A DNA stretch of 64,000 bases, from positions 2,752,674 through 2,816,673 of the forward strand of contig VXAI01000082.1 in NCBI GenBank assembly GCA_013399305.1. Reading direction: 5' to 3'. The translations under genes and the position numbers were made by a program. This document shows, in pieces, positions 36,312-49,260 of this stretch. The stretch is from Rostratula benghalensis (Eukaryota; Chordata; Aves; Charadriiformes; Rostratulidae). Positions within the stretch are counted from its first letter, which is position 1, and the number at the start of each line of letters is the position of its first letter. Below the pieces are notes generated by a model, which made no database searches, was not told the origin of the DNA, and was given only the letters and a program-made list of their open reading frames with translations.

Positions 36312-38103
36312 CTGTCCACATTTTATTTAGTATTTTGAGTTTTGGAGTTTCATTGCTTCCCACTGCTCCTGAGAAAATGTAGCAACATGCATGTTATATT
36401 TGCAAATCCTACAGAAAATCTTTTTGCTACTATTATTTTGTATTTTATCTCAGAGGTCTTTCATTTTTACTACTAAATTTGCTTCACAAGTAATAGTGCT
36501 GTGTTGTACCCTGTCAATGTTCAGAAGGACTGTTAGATTTGAGAGATCCATGGGTCTGAACTATTACATTCCATTTTCTTCATATTACACAAATTGTATA
36601 GGGATTCCATCTCTGTCTAGACATCTTCATTCTTATTTCTAATAAACTAATGGCCATTCTTTGGCTAAATCATCTTTACATAAGTGGATGAGCTTTTTCG
36701 TATTTTAACTTTAATTTTCCCTTCAATTGCCATTCTTTGGCAGCGTTGACAAAGCAATGAATTATCTAGCCATTAGCAACATGGACATGCTGCTTGGGAC
36801 TAGGCCAGAGCTCTAAATATTTAACTCCTGCCGCTGCCTATATTTATTGTCTTAACAAAATGTTATTCCCTTGTCTCTGCCCCCATAACTCAGTGTGAGC
36901 TAGACCGTGAACCCATTATCACAGATAAAACTACCTGTTCTGAATGGACTGAGAGACAGAAAACAATGACAATCACCCTTAGTACTATGACCATTTAGTT
37001 GCACAATTCACCAATTTAATCACAGGCACATTTTGATTCATGTGCAACACCAAAAAATATGCTGAGTAGCTGCATTCAAGGAAATGAATACTGGTCATGA
37101 AACACATAATATCAATCAGTTTTAAAATGGCTTGATTATGACATTTGATGATTAGAGTAGCCTGTATACCAGATTATAACCCTATGGCACTCATGATATT
37201 TTTAAAGGCAAAATCTGGTATATTTTAATTACCTAGTATATGTAAAAGTGTTACAGCTACCTGTTTAGACCTAAGCCATTAATCTACCTTCTAAAATAGA
37301 AAAACTATTAATCAGAACCAGACCTGCTGTACTGGTGACAGAAATCTCTAGTACTTTCTGAACATTTTATTTTCATTTTACTGAAATTAAATGTCCATTT
37401 TGTAATGATCTAGTGTGAATATAGATTGATCCAAGCCAATCTAGTAAAAATGAAGCTGAATTTGGGAGAAGCAAGCAAAACAATAAAGCAGAATAGCAAC
37501 ACTCTTTTGTTCCTAGTAAAGGAACAAGTTTTAAGGTTCTTAAAATTTGGGAATATTTGGCAGGATTTATGTCCTGGGAACACTCAGATGTAAATGTAAC
37601 AAAGTTTTCTTATTTTTCACCTACTGTGAATAGTAGGTGCATGCTCTCTATGAATGCTTCATGTACACATTGGAGTATATTAGTATTACTGTTATACCTC
37701 AAAAATGCATCAACAGATGGGATAAAACACAAAATGCTTCTCATTGTGTTCACTTCTGCACTGAGAAAGTGGGGAAAAAATGCAACAGGGATGATTTACT
37801 ATTAGAGCCCAAATAAAAATGAGTGGAAGTGCTGGTCAATTCCAATGGAACTATCCATCAGGTTCACTCTTTAATCCATGTTGTAAAGGTTAATGTAAAG
37901 ACCAAATGCCTATCTGACATGGTGCTGTGCTGTCATTTACCTTTCCTGAGTCTTCAAACTATGCTTCCAATAAAAGCAATGTTATCATTAGAGGCATGGC
38001 AGTGATGTGGCTTCCTAATATCACTTCTCTTCCATTGCCTCTTCCTACAGGTTGCATAGTAATATTACCTTTGACTGAGGCAGAGTGCTCATAAAAGCAG
38101 GAT
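36312..38103. other. Unique non-coding sequence
   Basis: No gene is supported. A 13-base word, GCCATTCTTTGGC, occurs twice, at 36653-36665 and 36729-36741. The intervening text is unrelated, so this is not a simple tandem repeat. Confidence 0.5.
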
Positions 38104-38157
38104 AAAAATAAAAAAAAAAAAAAACCACAAAACAAAACAAACAAATCAAACAAACAC
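38104..38157 (-). repeat. A-rich / A/C-rich low-complexity tract
   Basis: An A-run of about 15 is followed by CCACAAAACAAAACAAACAAATC-type text. It creates the F/V/C-rich false frames on the minus strand at 37959-38227. Confidence 0.85.
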
Positions 38158-41100
38158 CAGAGAAGACAGAAACCAAAAATACTTCAGAGTAAAGCCATTT
38201 TAAAACAAATAAAACTGTTATTGCCAAATTTGTCTGCAGGTAATTGCTCTGCTTGAAGAATCAGTACATATTCCTCACAAAATAAAACTGACATAAAAGT
38301 AACTATGTCTTTCAGGCAAGTATTTTACTAATGTGAAGAAATGTGCAACTATTACTGTCCAGGCAACTGATTTTCTGTTATTTAAAAACAGTTGAAAATA
38401 CTACTTGTTTTATGCATGAGGTTTCATGAGTGATCTTTAATAATTTTGTATTTTCTCTTCCTTGATATTTGATACCAAAAAAGCTGAGATGCTATAAAGC
38501 AGCATATTTTAAACCAGAGACTAAAACAATGGTTCAAGATCTCATCTGGTAACAATCAGTGTCATCCTCCCTGCTTTAAACAAAATATTTAATAAAGTCA
38601 CTGGCAACTTCAGAGGATCTCTAGTCCTATAACCCAGTCAGGTTGTCATAGAAACAAGAGGTTCAGGATCATTTGGTATTTTATGAAGACATTTTAAAGC
38701 TATTTTATCTACAGACACAATGTGACCTCTAATGTGACTTTTCCAATTTTCCAATTAAACGATTAAATACCAGAAACCTAAATATCTATTTCTCCTTTGT
38801 TTCTGAAAGTAAAGTAATAACTAAGGATGAGCGGACACCATTATCATCTGATGCTATCCTTGACTACTATTTAAATTCAGCTGTATAATATATGTAACAC
38901 AATAGAAACAATGGCTGGTTACATATTGAATTTATTAGAGGTTTTCTGTCAACCTGCAGTAAAATTTGGTGTTCAGAAACGCAAAAAATCCCCAACAAAA
39001 CAAGGTAATATAGGGTACATTTTTAGGTGTAAGAATAGAATGCTGTAGAGACATTTTTTTGAAAGTGACTTATACATTACCTTTAATTTATTATTAAAAT
39101 CTTGGTAAACTCTAAAAAGATATATATATATATATATGAAATTATTCTATTGCTAGATTTTTTTCATAAATTAGAAGATTGCATGCAAAATATTTCATTA
39201 ACTCAGGAAAAAAAAGGAAATTAAAATGAAAAAATGTTAAAGTCTACTGAAATATCTGCTGTTAAAAAAAGAACAACTCTTGACGATGTAATGATATAAC
39301 AGTTTAACATGGGCTAGTAGGCTACTATTTCTTGACTAATTCCTTGTGAGAAAAGAAAATATATAAATAATGTGCATGCACGTGAACACAGATATTCAGA
39401 CACTTGAACAGTGAAGAATACAAAAAAAAAAAAAATGGAAAAAGGTTTATTTTGCCTCATATATCTATGTGCACCACATCAAGGAATTAAAAATTATACT
39501 TGTGTTGTAAATGAGACCATACCCATACATGTAAGTATCTGTGTAAGAGACATAGGAAGTATGATCCACACACTTACAAGTATATTCTTAATAGACAACC
39601 AGCCTTAACCTTTATAAATGACAATGGAATAATACTCTTTATATCTGCTGAATGTCACTGATTCAATACAAATAAACTTAATGTTTTGAATTACTTACAA
39701 AGACAAAAAGAGTGATAGAGATTTTTAGCCTCAGAGAAAAGTTAAATCTGATATATATTTTAAACCTGATGTTTGGGCAAAAAATAGTTAGCTGTATTGA
39801 ACAGACTCTTTCTCGTTATGAATAAAATTACCTTCATTATAAAAAGTCTTACTAGTGTAGCAAGGCATTTTCATCACCCACCTCTGAGGATGTTCACAAG
39901 AGCAGAAGGAATTAAATGCCACCTAAAGAGACAATCTCAGACCCAGATGAAGGATTTTTAGTTTATTTGTTTAAGAAAAATTGCTCTTTTCTTTTGTTGC
40001 ACAAGTAGCTGCAGAATCAGTGGACAACTTAAAATAATAATAATATAATAAAAAGTTTAAATGTGGAAAAAAGAAACTCTGTTTGAAAGATGAGAAAATG
40101 GCTTTATATTACTTTAAATATTAAAAATGTCAAAAGCAGGCAGATTAATAGTGCTTAAAAAGGCGATTTTTCTTGTTCCTTTTCATAGCATTTACATTGT
40201 CACACTGGATCAGAACAACACCATGCAATATTTACAGCATTACTTTACAATGTACTTTTTCTTAAATGACACAAAATCTAATGTGTTGCTTACAAAACGA
40301 AAAAACAACTCTATTACATTCTGCCAACTATGTTTTGTGTGTGTGCAGTGTAGGGACAGAAATTGTCCCTAGAGCATTTTCAGATTCTCAGCATAACATT
40401 TAATCTCTTTTTATTCTATTAAAGATTATATCTGCAACATCCTCTTGTACTAGTTTTAAAATCATCTTGTTTAGTAAGTTAATTTTTACTACAGGAAAAC
40501 AATGTCAACGGTACATAAGATTTTCTTATAGTTGCTAATTCCACTTGGGTTTGAAAAGGCACGATAACATCAGGACTGCAACTCGAATGTGCCAATTTTT
40601 GTTGTAAAGCTCCTGAAACTTCTGCCGCTTTGTCTCTGATATCTCTCTTCACTGCTGTAAATGCACACTTACATTCTTGTAATTTTCCTAGTTAGAAATG
40701 CACTGTATTTATTTTATTGAATAAACCAAATCTTTGAAAAGCCAAGGATACACAGGAGCTTAAACAGCAGATAAAATAGTGAAGAAAGAAATGAAGTTAG
40801 GAACTCTCTCAACTCTGTATATCCAAGTACCCAAAACAGGCTTCTCTCTCATCTTCTTTTGCAGTTTTCATACATATGACTACAATTCTCTCTGTCTTTA
40901 GTTCTTCCTTTCTTCATTTTGTTACATTCAAATTTGTCAGATGTAAACCTTTGTTGGACCTTTCCAGTCACAACTGGTCCTACTTAGCTATCCTTGCCTT
41001 GCAGATGTAATCTCCATGGGATCTTTCTTTGTACCCTTTATTTTTGTATCTTTTTAAACTGGGCTTACTAGAACAGATGTTGGAAATTATAACAGTGGAC

Positions 41101-41250
41101 CTTCTCTACCACTCTGTGCTCCAAGACCTATGTTGAACTGAGGGGGCAATTGTTTGTTACGGGCTGTGCTGTAAAATTATGTGTCCAGGCCAATCTTACT
41201 TGGCAATCCCACTTAAACAATCACATGTTTTCTTCTGTGTTCCACTTTCC
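38158..41250. other. Unique non-coding sequence with AT-rich patches
   Basis: No gene is recognised. The stretch holds the (TA) microsatellite listed separately, an A-run near 39422-39434 and an AATAAT-rich patch near 40034-40050. The 81-codon plus-strand frame at 40127-40372 has no identifiable domain. Confidence 0.5.
39121..39137. repeat. (TA)8 microsatellite
   Basis: A run of TA dinucleotides (eight full units plus one base), likely length-variable. Confidence 0.9.
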
Positions 41251-41364
41251 TTTTGGTGGGTTGGGTTGTTTTTGTTTTTTGGTTGGTTGGCTGGTTTTGG
41301 GTTGGGGTTTTTTTTTTTTTGTTTTGTTTTGTTTTGTTTTGCTGGGGGGATGTGTGTGGGTGTT
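41251..41364 (+). repeat. G/T-rich low-complexity tract with G-quadruplex potential
   Basis: The plus strand is nearly pure G and T over about 110 bases. It contains GGTTGGTTGGCTGG (41281-41294), a two-tier quadruplex pattern, then GGGTTGGGG and a TTTTG repeat. It explains the W/F/G/C-rich open frames of up to 153 codons at 41150-41640, the longest in the window, which are not real genes. Confidence 0.9.
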
Positions 41365-43248
41365 CATTTGGTTCTCTACAGCACTGGCCCATGTGGCTAT
41401 TTATACTGTTGGGCTTTACGGAAGCAAACTGTCTGCCATAGGCAAGACTGTATCTTTACTCATGCTATCAATGAAGACATCTTTTTACAAAAAATAAAAA
41501 GTCTTCTCCAAAAAATATTCATTGTGACTAATGTATCTGTGCTCTGTGTCAATCTGCTTTCCCAATTTGTGTTTCAAAGGACAATCCCAAATGGACTGTT
41601 TTTAATGACTCATCTGCCTTTTAATTTTTTGTTAGGCTGATTTTACTTCTTAAAGAAATAAAAGAATATAGAATCCTTTCACTATTTTGAGTTCACATGT
41701 CAAATCACGTCTGTATTGTGTTCAGGGAGAAAATGCAGAATGCACTCAAGAGCCACTGCTGTTGATGCCAATTTGGCCACATATTAAAGGCACTGAAGAG
41801 TATCAAAGGAATGCCAATATAGTTATACAAACCTTTTCTTTTACAGTTTTTATTTTCTTGGTTTTGATTAACATTCCTAAAGCAAGATCTTGCCTGATAG
41901 TTTGTAGAGATATTTACTCTGCAAGTATGAAATGATAATAAAAGCTGAGACTAGAGTGAAAATCCAATTCTTTTGCCTTAAGTATGCAGGATATGTGAAG
42001 CATTTCCACATCTAAGAGAACTTCAAAAGCTACACAAACGTCTGTAGATGACAATCTAAGCAAGGACTTTTTGACTAGCACAACAGCATGCTATATAATA
42101 TTCTATTTAAGGGAGGAAAGATAATTCCCAGTCTTTCATGTGGACTGTGCCTCACAGGAAAGGTTCAGGAAGACAATATGCAGAAAAAAAAATGCAGGAA
42201 TAAAAGAAGAGGGCAGAAAGGCAGATTCTTCATAAATTTCACACTTTGCATATTATGCAGACCTAAAGCTCTGAAATTCCAGCTGTCCTACAGGACAGGT
42301 TATTAAAGTATAAGCAGTTGTTTTCCTTTTTATTCTACCTCATTATAACTCACAAAAGAGTTATAGCTGCAAACAAGCATGAAGTAAAAACTTTGTACTC
42401 TGTATCACCATATTGTTTGCCAATTCTTCAAAGCACCAAAGAAAATCATGAGTTTCATTGTTATCCTAATAAATATGCCCACCTCCCTCCAATTTCAAGG
42501 TACTCAGCCATATGAATCATGCACCTAGACGAATATCCTTTTTTTCAAGAACAGCTAATTATACCAAGATGTTTTCTCCTAAGTGACAATTGTGATATTT
42601 TAAAAAGATTTTTATATAAAATAAATTTTATTTCAACAGCTCAAGGTGCTCAAATATAAACAAAGCTCATATTCTTTTTCATTATTTGTGTTTGTACTAT
42701 ACACTTGTATTAAATTTTATCTTGCCTCTATTATAATTGAGGATCTTTTGTTATAGATGGTTTTCATTGAAAGTTGGGAACTGGTATACAAGGGGAAAGT
42801 AACAAAGCTTTTTCTAGGAGAACATGACAGGGTATAACAAAAGTGTTTAGGGTATCGCTATCATTTAATCCTTTTATAGATTGCTGAACTTGGTTACTGT
42901 GAATAAACTCATAGTTAAGGAGTAGTGCTTGGCATTTTTGTTTCCCAATCACCTATTCTGATACAATTACACCAGTGTTTGCTTTCTTTACTTAACACAG
43001 ATGTGTTAAAGATATCCAATTAAGGCAGTATTTTAGTAAATGTTCAAGAGTTTCATAGGTAACACCAGTTTATCTAATTATTAATCTAATGAATTTTGAA
43101 ATTTTACAAAAACAGGAAACATGGTACAGCTTGTTCACTATTGGAGTTGTTAATAGCTGAATCACTGAATGGCCCAATTTCTTCTCAAAATATAACTCCT
43201 TTATATTGTTCATTCTGTGATGCTTCAGACTGCCATTACATTTTGTTT
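41365..43248. other. Unique non-coding sequence
   Basis: No gene is supported. Short plus-strand frames at 41687-41935 and 42088-42306 show no recognisable domain. AT-rich throughout. Confidence 0.5.
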
Positions 43249-43490
43249 CACAGAACCACAGAATATGAGCGCTTGGAAGGAACCTAGAAAGATCATCTAG
43301 TCCAATCCCCCTGCAAGAGCAGGAACACCTCAATCAGGTCACACAGGAACATGTTCAGGCGGGGTTTTAATATCTCCAGAGAAAGAGACTCCACAACCTC
43401 TCTGGGCAACCCATTCCAGTGTTCTGTCACCCTCACCATGAAGAAGCCTTTCCTCATATTTAAGTGGAACCTCCTATTCAGTTTATATTC
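43249..43490 (-). mobile_element. CR1 LINE, 5'-truncated copy: ORF2 C-terminus plus 3' end
   Basis: This is the best-preserved mobile element here. On the minus strand an uninterrupted frame runs from 43490 to a TGA at 43293-43295 (65 residues plus stop). It carries the typical end of CR1 ORF2: RFHLNMRKGFF, then VRVTEHWNGLPREVVES, then LSLEILKPRLN. The 3' untranslated part follows, with 'ggactagatgatctttc', 'ggttccttccaagcg' and a degenerate terminal ATTCTGTGGTTCTG. The upstream part is missing, as is usual for CR1, which is generally truncated at the 5' end during insertion. The intact frame suggests a relatively young copy. It shares its 3' text with the fragment at 4472-4567. Confidence 0.95.
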
Positions 43491-46400
43491 AGTACACCTT
43501 AGGCAACAAATACTATATGAACATATTCCATCACAGACATGTCAAAATTTTAAAAGTGGTTTTGCTTTTTGTGGTAATCAAACCAAGAACATGAACATTA
43601 TTGATTAAAATGAATAATAAAAAAAGAATGTTGAAAGCGCGAAAATGCTAATGAACTTTGATATAACATATTCTACTGGAATTCAGCTTCAAGTACAGTT
43701 ATAAGATGTAATTATGTAACGTTTAAGAAAAGCCAGTGATATACCATTATACTATCCCTATTGTAGTTCAGTGTTTCATACAGTGTGCATTAAGAGAAAA
43801 CTGAAGAACTCAGAAGGAGGTGTTTCTAAATCAGGCCAGCGACTAATTTAGAATCACATCACTGTCAAAGACAGAATCCAGGTAAAACAAAATAAGAATG
43901 TGTCATCCTTTAAAAAATGGAAGGAGAATTATTGAAAGTCCTTCAAACAGGACTGAATTACAGCAAAAGCCATAGCACATGCAAAAACACTTGGCTAGAT
44001 CTACTAAAGACCTGGCTGGGAAGCCTAAGAAATTCTTGCCAACACCAGGATCCTTTTTTTTTTTTTCCCAAAATAATCTTTGCACAGCTTCTCGGTTCAG
44101 ACTGTATATAGGGCAAGGATGCCTTTCAAACTAGCTGTTACATCACACAGTAGCACCACCAAACACGGGAAATGTAATATATGTTTAACTCAGGGAAGAG
44201 TAGATTACTCCTACAATGAGATATTGACAATAAAAAATGCTATAATTGAAACATATTTTTAGCAAACAATAAGAACACTGAAAATGTTGCAAACAATGTA
44301 AATTGATTTCCTTTTCTAAAGAACTCTTCACTTCTGCTTATAAGACATGATTACCATTTCCATCACTCCATTGCCTGCTCCATGTCGCACATGCACAGGA
44401 TCATTTCTTACATTACATTTTGCAACAAGGAGTCTGTTCTTTACTAGGTGGCTCTTATTCTACTGATAACACTGCCCCATTCTTTTTTCTTCAGATCCAC
44501 AGAGTTTCTGCCTCCAGAGATCAGGCAGGTGACTCTCAGACATTACTTTCAACGAAGATTATTTCTTCTGTGACAGATTTCTAAAAGGTCTCAGGATACC
44601 TGCTTTCCAAGTGAGAAGGCTCTTAAACTGGATCTTGGTCCTTAAACTGTGCAATGGTATTCATTTCTATAAGGCAAACCATACAGAGAAGAACGTAGAT
44701 AGGAAGTAATGCATCTGAAATTCTGGGGAGATAAATGCCTGTATGTTAATACACATACTAACGAATAAATGCAGAATTGGTATTACAACATCCAGATATG
44801 CTCAAAACTCAGAACTGGACCTGCTAATTTTCCATTTAGCCTCAGCTATTTTTTTTCAGCTGCTTTTCCACCTTTACACTCAGAACTGCTGTTCTGCTGT
44901 GAAAATGACATTTGTTATTAGCTGCTGTGTCCTACACACCTCATTTTAAGAAAAGGAGGCTGCTTATAGAAGCAAACACATCTACTGATGAGTTGTCTAT
45001 GCAGAGTATGTCTATCAGAGATTCAGATGATAAAGGAGTTCTTTGGCTGCAGTGATTTCTAATATGCATGTCAATGCCTTAATCCTAATTATTAACTATA
45101 ATCTTCCATGTGAGAATAGTGACTATATATTCCATCAATATGTCTAGACATGAAGATATTTGGGTGTCTAACTCTAATTGTGATGGATAAGAGGGCTAAG
45201 TAACTTAATGATTTTGAAATCTCAGCCTAGGCATATAGCAAGCCAGTCCACAGTGACCTTTAAGTCAGCTTTTGCAACACCTCTAGGAAGAACAGGGAAA
45301 AGTAGGAAAAACTATTCTTGGAATAAGGTTTGATAAGGCTTTAGAGTCCTTAATGCTCTCATTTTCCTGAGGTTTACGAAGAAAACAGCACAAGAGGAAG
45401 TGAAGAATGTTATAGCTGACATTGGAATACAGAGGGAATTTGGCTTGACTAACTGTTATTAGAACTTGTTGTCTGGGCAGCATATTGGGGTTAGTGATCC
45501 TATTTACAAAAGGTGTCATGGCATCACAGTTGATACAGACCTTTTGAATTTCTATTGACTAGCTGATCCAAAAGGCAGCATAAACAGAGGTTCAGAGCTC
45601 CCTAAAATTGCACTTCAATAGTAGATTAATACCTCGAGGATAATAATTTGTAATTTCTACATTTATCATTCAAATATCGATGTGTCTTAATCATGGTTAG
45701 TTTGGGCATATTTCCAATCACGATGGCATGATGAAGAGTCATTCAAGATACTGTAACGATCTCAACAGTATCAAAGTGGTAAAAATGCATATAGACGAAC
45801 ACAAGTATATATGTTAAAGATAGCAAATGCAACTAGTTGCAGGTGTTTTGCCTGTGCTAAAAAGCCCTTCTCAGGAGTCATATATACTTTATTGTGGGTA
45901 TGACATGCTTCCCTGCAAGAATAAAAGTTGTAAGTATGCAGTCCCTTGATTATTCTTGATCTCTTTTTTGCCCGTAACTTTCAACAGTGGTAACATCCTG
46001 CTATACACATATACAATGGCCAAAATAAGATTCTTTATTTTGCAATGCTCTTCACCATGTACTGAAAAAATCATTGTTGGAATAGTAAGCTAATTTTTAA
46101 GTAAGCCAGTTTCTGTAACCAATACCCACCATCTTACTCAAACCTTTTCAATTCTCCTAACGATCACATACCATCTGTGTTGTCCAGGTTTCCTATAAAA
46201 ACTAGTCAAGAGGAAGTTTCATATCTTTGAATCCACAGTTAACACATACTAACTAAAAGGTTAAACCTAGAAACAGAAGTTCTAGGGAAAAGAGTTTCTA
46301 TTGAAAACACTTCATTAGATCTTATTTATCTCCTATATGCAGGATAAAAAATAAGGCACGTAAATACCAAATCCAACCCCACCACTAGACAGAGGATATA

Positions 46401-47239
46401 TAGATAAAAGTTGTGTCCCCACATCAGTCATGAATTACGTGTTTGTAACATTAAATAGTACAATTTTTAAAGTTTAAGAGTAGTATCTTATATTGCACCC
46501 TTACAAATTATTCATTCCAAAATACTGACTTGCTGATTCATAACGACAAGAGGGATGGGGTTTTCTGCTTGTTCCTTATTTCTTCTTTTCAGAAACAAAT
46601 TATTAAAACAAATAATATAGCAATGCAGATTAGTGTAGTATTAGGATTCATACTGAAAATGCAACAAGGTAATTAGGATTCTTTGGAATTGGTTTTCAGT
46701 TAATTTAATTTTAACAAAATCTAAAACATGCTGTATAAAAGCAAAAACCTTGAGCATTTACTCCTAAAATTGCTGTCAGTATGAATCAACTGTTTACACA
46801 TAACCTAGCTTTCAATTCATTCTCTGTTTTGACAAGATGTACATGTTTTCTGATGTTAGTTTTACTCAAGAAACAGTATATTCCATGTCCCACAATATAG
46901 GTAATTAATTTATAAAATGTACATATGTATAGATGAGAAAAATCACTGACTCTTAAAAAGCAACACACACACACTGCAGAACAAATATACATGAAGGAAA
47001 AGAAAGAAAAGTGAAAAGATAAAATAAGGATTTTTCAAAATGTTTAGTAACAGGGAAAGAATAGTACACTGTTCTCAAAATGATCGGGTAGCCAACACTA
47101 AGTACTTTCTCTTCTGCAAACCTTCCCTTGCCCCACAAAATCAAAAATTTCTGCATGACTTCTTTAGTGGAAATTTTTACCTCTACTGTGAGTGATGGAA
47201 GTATTTATACAATTTCCCTTTAAGTGTGCACTTAATTTG
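43491..47239. other. Unique non-coding sequence
   Basis: No gene is recognised. There is a T-run at about 44055-44066 (plus), a T-run at 44849-44857 and an (AC)6 run at 46963-46974. Short open frames on both strands are unremarkable. Confidence 0.5.
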
Positions 47240-49260
47240 GTTCTTTATATAATTTGATTATTTATAAAAAGAACCCACAACAGTTATCATTAAACATATT
47301 AAATTAATCAAGCCTGGTGGAGGGATTTATCAAGAAAACTCTTTCCCATTATAATTTATAATTTTCATGTCACATCATTGATTTCTATAGAAGTCAGTCA
47401 AAATGCTGCCATATGAATTATCAGACCAACAGCTCTGCTGATTTCCTGCTGGTTAGCAATGGCCTATTAAGTCTTTTATGCGACTATGTTGCCACACTTC
47501 CAGCTGTACTTTTGCTTCTGTCACAAACTCCTCAAATTATTTCTTTTTTTCTTTGCAAATAAGAAAGCAGTCATACCACTTACATGCAGGCTGAACTACA
47601 AACAAACCCATATGGCAGCCTGGTCAGCCCCCACCTCAGGACAGTGTAAGTGAAAACAAGCATATCCAGTTATTTTGGAGTAATTTTTGGCATGTTTTAA
47701 ATGAGTTTCCGTTTCCTAGAAACTTCTACCCATCTTTTGGGTCCTACGTATCCCTTCAGGTAAAACAACTTACAAGAAGCTGTGGGGAACTTTCCTGAGT
47801 TCATTGCTTTGAGAGTTTTAGCGTGCCTCAGGGTATGCAGCAGGTTCCTGGTACCAAAGCAGCCTGATGGCATTTATAGCTGGCACTGTGCATTATTTCT
47901 TTAGTAGAGTTCCTTGAATTTCAATCTGTTGCCTTTTCATACTGTTTTTCTGCTTTAAAAAGGTAAGACAAAGGAATAACTACATTTCTTTAATAAAGGA
48001 AATAGTTTTTCTTTCTCTGAAAGACACAAAGTGTGTTCACCCTTATCCTTAAGGAAAGAAAGAAAAGGGAATGCTTTTAAGAAATTTATGCACAAACGGT
48101 TAGCAACCTCTCGCCTTTCTTATAAGCTATTACTTTTATTTTATTTTTCATGGCACATTTTACCTTTATGGATTATGCAAGATATTTTCCCCTTCCACAA
48201 TTGCTAAAGTCTTACCAATTAATAATGGCTACATGAATAAATTATTTATTCTTTTGCCATCTTTGCATCACACAGAAGCCTGTCTGCTAAAATCTAAGTG
48301 ATGAGGAAAAAAAACCAAAACATTTCAAGCTATGCTTCTTTTGTGGTTTACAGAAAAAATGGCAAATCCTTCTTTTCTTGAAGAGCTTTTGAAATATTGA
48401 TCCTCTGTATAATAATATATGACTACATTTCACATTTAGCCATTCTTAGCCCCAGGTATTTGATAGCTGGTTTAAGGAGAGTAAAAGCTGTTTCAAATTC
48501 CCAAGCCACAGAGCAGCTGTTAGAAAATTATTTTTTCTCAACTAAACCTACACTGAAGTAGAAATAATTCTATCCAAATTCTGTGCACAACATAACACAT
48601 TTGCACATTTAATTTATAAAGAAGGTTAATTACATTGCTCTGCTAGCATGACCCGCTTCCATGCTGCAGCCAGAAAGCATTAATGATTTTAAAGAATGCA
48701 TCAAGAGAGTGGATTTTTTCCTCTAGGGTTACTTCTAAGTCTTCTGTGCTCAGCCAAGCAATAAGAGATGTACACATATCTGCTGTGATTATATTCAGCA
48801 TCCCAAGAAGTTTGAACCTGAAGGAATGACAAACAAAGCTCAATAATAAATGAATTTTTGATGCCAGAATGAAAACAAAACAAAACCAATGGCAGCATTT
48901 CTACATAAACCTAAGTTAAACATATTTCTGGCAAACCATAACTACACATCCTGTATCTTTTACCATTTACAGCTAATAAGTTCATGCATTTTTCAGGCCA
49001 ATTATGTCCTAATAATTACAATTTGAAACAGTAGGAGAGATTAATTTTTATAGAGAATATTTATGGAGAGAAAATGATACACGGATGTTCACTGTTTGCA
49101 AGATGTAGCACATTCATAATGGATCTTTAGCTTGACTACATTGTTTCTGCTAGCCAATTATGATAATTTACTGTGTACCGTAATCATGTGATAAATATGT
49201 GAGATAGACAATAATAATTCTGGCTGGCATTAGTGGGACTACCGAGTAACAAGGTAATGA
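47240..49260. promoter_or_regulatory. Run of candidate conserved non-coding sequence
   Basis: Several adjoining blocks (about 47250-47560, 48115-48300 and 49025-49250) are free of simple repeats and rich in ATTA/TAAT, TTTATGG and AATTATGAT-type motifs, resembling vertebrate regulatory DNA. No repeat family was recognised over this 2 kb. This is a judgement from texture only; no conservation data are available here. Confidence 0.18.
48641..48817 (-). other. Candidate exon (unassigned), acceptor side only
   Basis: On the minus strand, CATTCCTTCAG forms a convincing acceptor at 48818-48828. After it a frame of about 58 codons stays open to a TAG near 48641. The translation (with LGMLNIITADMCTSLIAWLS and LEEKIHSLDAFFKIINAFW) reads like amphipathic helix, with mixed residues rather than simple-repeat text. 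No good donor precedes the stop, so it would have to be a terminal exon, or not an exon at all. A second frame is also open across the acceptor. The protein is not recognised. Confidence 0.15.

Noticed and set aside
36653..36741. Repeated GCCATTCTTTGGC word as a regulatory pair or TE terminal repeat
   Set aside because: Two direct copies only, unrelated flanks, no target duplication; a coincidence cannot be excluded.
37959..38227. Hydrophobic minus-strand frames that look like membrane proteins
   Set aside because: They come from the A-rich tract at 38104-38157, which reads as F/L/V/C-rich on the opposite strand.
41150..41640. Longest open frames in the window (115 and 153 codons, plus strand)
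   Set aside because: Both run through the G/T-rich tract at 41251-41364 and owe their length to it. The translation is F/G/W/C-rich simple-repeat text, and two frames are open at once.
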